DNA from: Chloroflexota bacterium
GTDB taxonomy: Bacteria > Chloroflexota > Limnocylindria > Limnocylindrales > CSP1-4
Length of the DNA stretch: 6,521 nucleotides
Assembly: GCA_021789355.1 (NCBI GenBank)
Contig: JAJYJR010000339.1
Location: 1-6,521 of the forward strand
Reading direction: 5' to 3'
In this document: piece after piece, positions 5,213 through 6,521 of the stretch
Layout: every line of letters starts with the position of its first letter
Position numbering within the stretch: position 1 is the stretch's first letter
The notes under the pieces: generated by a model
What the model was told of the DNA's origin: nothing
What the model saw: only the letters and a program-made list of their open reading frames with translations
Databases searched by the model: none
Made by a program: the position numbers and the translations under genes

Positions 5213-6521
5213 GAATCACCTCCGGGCGGCTCCGGCTCGAGCGGCGGCTCCGCGGGCCGCGGGCCCGGAAGCTCGACCGCCGGCCCGACGCTGACCACCG
5301 GCGCGTGGGGAACGGCGTGCTCGTCCCCGAGTACGGTAGCCTCCCCGGCGACCACGGCTTCGTGCGACCCGTCGACCCGTTGCGCTTCCTCGGCGGACCA
5401 GGCGCCGTCTGGCACGGCCTGCGTCTCGGCCGCGGGGTCGGTCAGCGTCCCGCCGACGGCCAGGACGTCCGATCCAGTCTGCCCGGCCCGGAGGTCCGAC
5501 GCTGCCGCACGGCCGCCCCGGTCCTGGAGTCGCAGGACGCGATCGCGGTAGCCCCGGATCGCCGCCGGCGAGAGCACGGCATGGACATCCGTCTCGCCGA
5601 GGTCGAGATATCGCTCGGCGAGGGTGTACGCCATCGCGACGAACGTCGCCGCACCCACGAGGATGCCGATCTCGACGAGCGACGGCGTGTACGCGGCGTA
5701 CGGTGCGGAGACCACGCCGGACACCGCGGTCGTTGGCGCGATCTGCCCGGCGGCCACGAACGTCAGCCGGTCCACGAACACCCCGACGATCGCCAGGCTC
5801 GCGGCAGCGAACAGGCCCCCGGCGTTCCTGGTCCACGGCAACGCGATGAGCGCGAGGGGAACGAGGAGGCCGCCGATGACTCGCACGCCCCAGAACTGCA
5901 TGGCGAGCGGTCCGGTGACGAGCGCCTCTGTTGCCCGGACCAGGGCCACGTCGTCCGAGACGTACCCGACGCCGATCTGCCGGGCCACCAGGGCAGCAAC
6001 GACGACGAGCCCGATCGCCAGGGTCAGCCGGATGGCCGGAAGCGCCGTGGTGGTGGCTCGCTCGAAGCCCGTGAGGCGGAAGCGGACCACCGCCCCGAAC
6101 GCCATGCCCAACAACGCCGTGCCGGAGAGGAAGGCCGACGCGACCATCAGCACCGGGGTGAACGGGCCGTGCCAGAACGATCGTGCGGCCAGGACGCCGA
6201 ACACGGCGCCGAGCGTCGCCGGCGCGATCACGGCCATGCACGACGAGAAGAGGCAGGCGAACCCGTGGATCCGCGCGTGGCCCCGGAACATGCTCCACAC
6301 CTCGAGGAGCAACGAGCCGAAGTAGATCCCGTAGAACACCCCCATCCACCACATGGGCGAGGACGGCGTGGGGTTGAACATCGCGCCGAAGACCAGCCGC
6401 ACCGGGTAGTGCAGGTCGAGGGCGATGATCCCGAACGCCGTGGTGAGGCAGAGAACCGCGAGGACGGCATGCCGTCTCTCGAGCGGGCGGAAGCGGTCGA
6501 TCCCGAAGACGGTGGGTCGCG
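5209..6521 (-). CDS. NrfD/PsrC/HybB-type integral membrane subunit (5' partial)
   Basis: The frame is open from the window edge to the TGA at 5211-5209, giving 436 residues without the N-terminus. The GTG at 6402 is internal: the 39 codons upstream encode another hydrophobic helix (about 18-34) and belong to the protein. About eight hydrophobic segments can be seen up to residue 301. NPTPSSPMWW (49-58), a D-R-L-T-F element (250-254) and the late YTPSLVEIG motif (277-285) match the NrfD/HybB family. Members exchange electrons with the quinone pool and usually partner a four-cluster ferredoxin-like subunit and/or multiheme cytochromes (Nrf, Psr, Hyb, alternative complex III). The downstream gene is a heptaheme cytochrome with a 4-base overlap. 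From about residue 305 to the end the protein carries a hydrophilic tail rich in Ala, Pro, Glu and Asp, which is atypical. Its codons keep high third-position GC, so a frameshift artefact is unlikely. The iron-sulfur partner would lie upstream, beyond 6521. Confidence 0.85.
   Translation of the reverse strand, partial: RPTVFGIDRFRPLERRHAVLAVLCLTTAFGIIALDLHYPVRLVFGAMFNPTPSSPMWWMGVFYGIYFGSLLLEVWSMFRGHARIHGFACLFSSCMAVIAPATLGAVFGVLAARSFWHGPFTPVLMVASAFLSGTALLGMAFGAVVRFRLTGFERATTTALPAIRLTLAIGLVVVAALVARQIGVGYVSDDVALVRATEALVTGPLAMQFWGVRVIGGLLVPLALIALPWTRNAGGLFAAASLAIVGVFVDRLTFVAAGQIAPTTAVSGVVSAPYAAYTPSLVEIGILVGAATFVAMAYTLAERYLDLGETDVHAVLSPAAIRGYRDRVLRLQDRGGRAAASDLRAGQTGSDVLAVGGTLTDPAAETQAVPDGAWSAEEAQRVDGSHEAVVAGEATVLGDEHAVPHAPVVSVGPAVELPGPRPAEPPLEPEPPGGDS
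5216..5223 (-). promoter_or_regulatory. Strong Shine-Dalgarno of the heptaheme cytochrome
   Basis: GGAGGTGA on the minus strand is a near-perfect match to the 16S rRNA anti-Shine-Dalgarno sequence. The GGAGG core is 6 bases from the GTG at 5212. It lies inside the last codons of the NrfD gene. It supports the GTG start and indicates that the cytochrome is translated efficiently, coupled to NrfD. Confidence 0.75.

Noticed and set aside
3208..5551. Long plus-strand frames (3208-4581 and 4316-5551) opposite pxpB, pxpA, the cytochrome and the NrfD tail.
   Set aside because: They overlap well-supported minus-strand genes, have low-complexity arginine-rich translations and lack family motifs.
6400..6402. 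GTG as start of the NrfD-like protein.
   Set aside because: The upstream in-frame codons encode a hydrophobic helix and remain open to the window edge, so the GTG is an internal valine.

Overview
This is a GC-rich window (roughly 70% by eye) from a bacterial chromosome. Every gene I can support lies on the minus strand, so transcription runs from position 6521 toward 1. No RNA gene, insertion sequence, CRISPR array or phage gene was found. GTG starts, very high third-position GC, a periplasmic multiheme cytochrome paired with an NrfD-type quinone-interacting membrane protein, and a GntR/UTRA-controlled ECF transporter would fit a free-living Chloroflexota or Actinomycetota bacterium. That assignment is inference and no marker gene settles it.

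Three modules follow one another along the minus strand. (1) 6521-4388 is a respiratory or electron-transfer pair. It holds an NrfD/PsrC/HybB-type membrane protein (5' end outside the window, with an unusually long hydrophilic C-terminal tail) and, overlapping it by 4 bases, a seven-heme c-type cytochrome with an N-terminal signal or anchor. Together they look like a device moving electrons between the quinone pool and periplasmic heme proteins. (2) 4275-1854 is a compact pxpA-pxpB-pxpC operon for the ATP-dependent 5-oxoprolinase that turns 5-oxoproline (pyroglutamate) into glutamate. The genes overlap by 8 bases or are 3 bases apart, so they are probably translationally coupled. A TAGGAT box sits exactly where a leaderless transcript would need it upstream of pxpA. 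(3) 1532-1 is a GntR/UTRA regulator followed by an ECF transporter S component and the beginning of its EcfT component, tightly packed. The ATPase subunits are presumably beyond position 1.

A gene-free stretch (1533-1853) separates modules 2 and 3 and contains palindromes and promoter-like boxes. A shorter gap (4276-4387) separates modules 1 and 2. The most open questions are the substrate of the ECF transporter and its regulator, the partner of the NrfD/heptaheme pair, and whether pxpA is translated leaderlessly. I see nothing that clearly amounts to a wholly new system.
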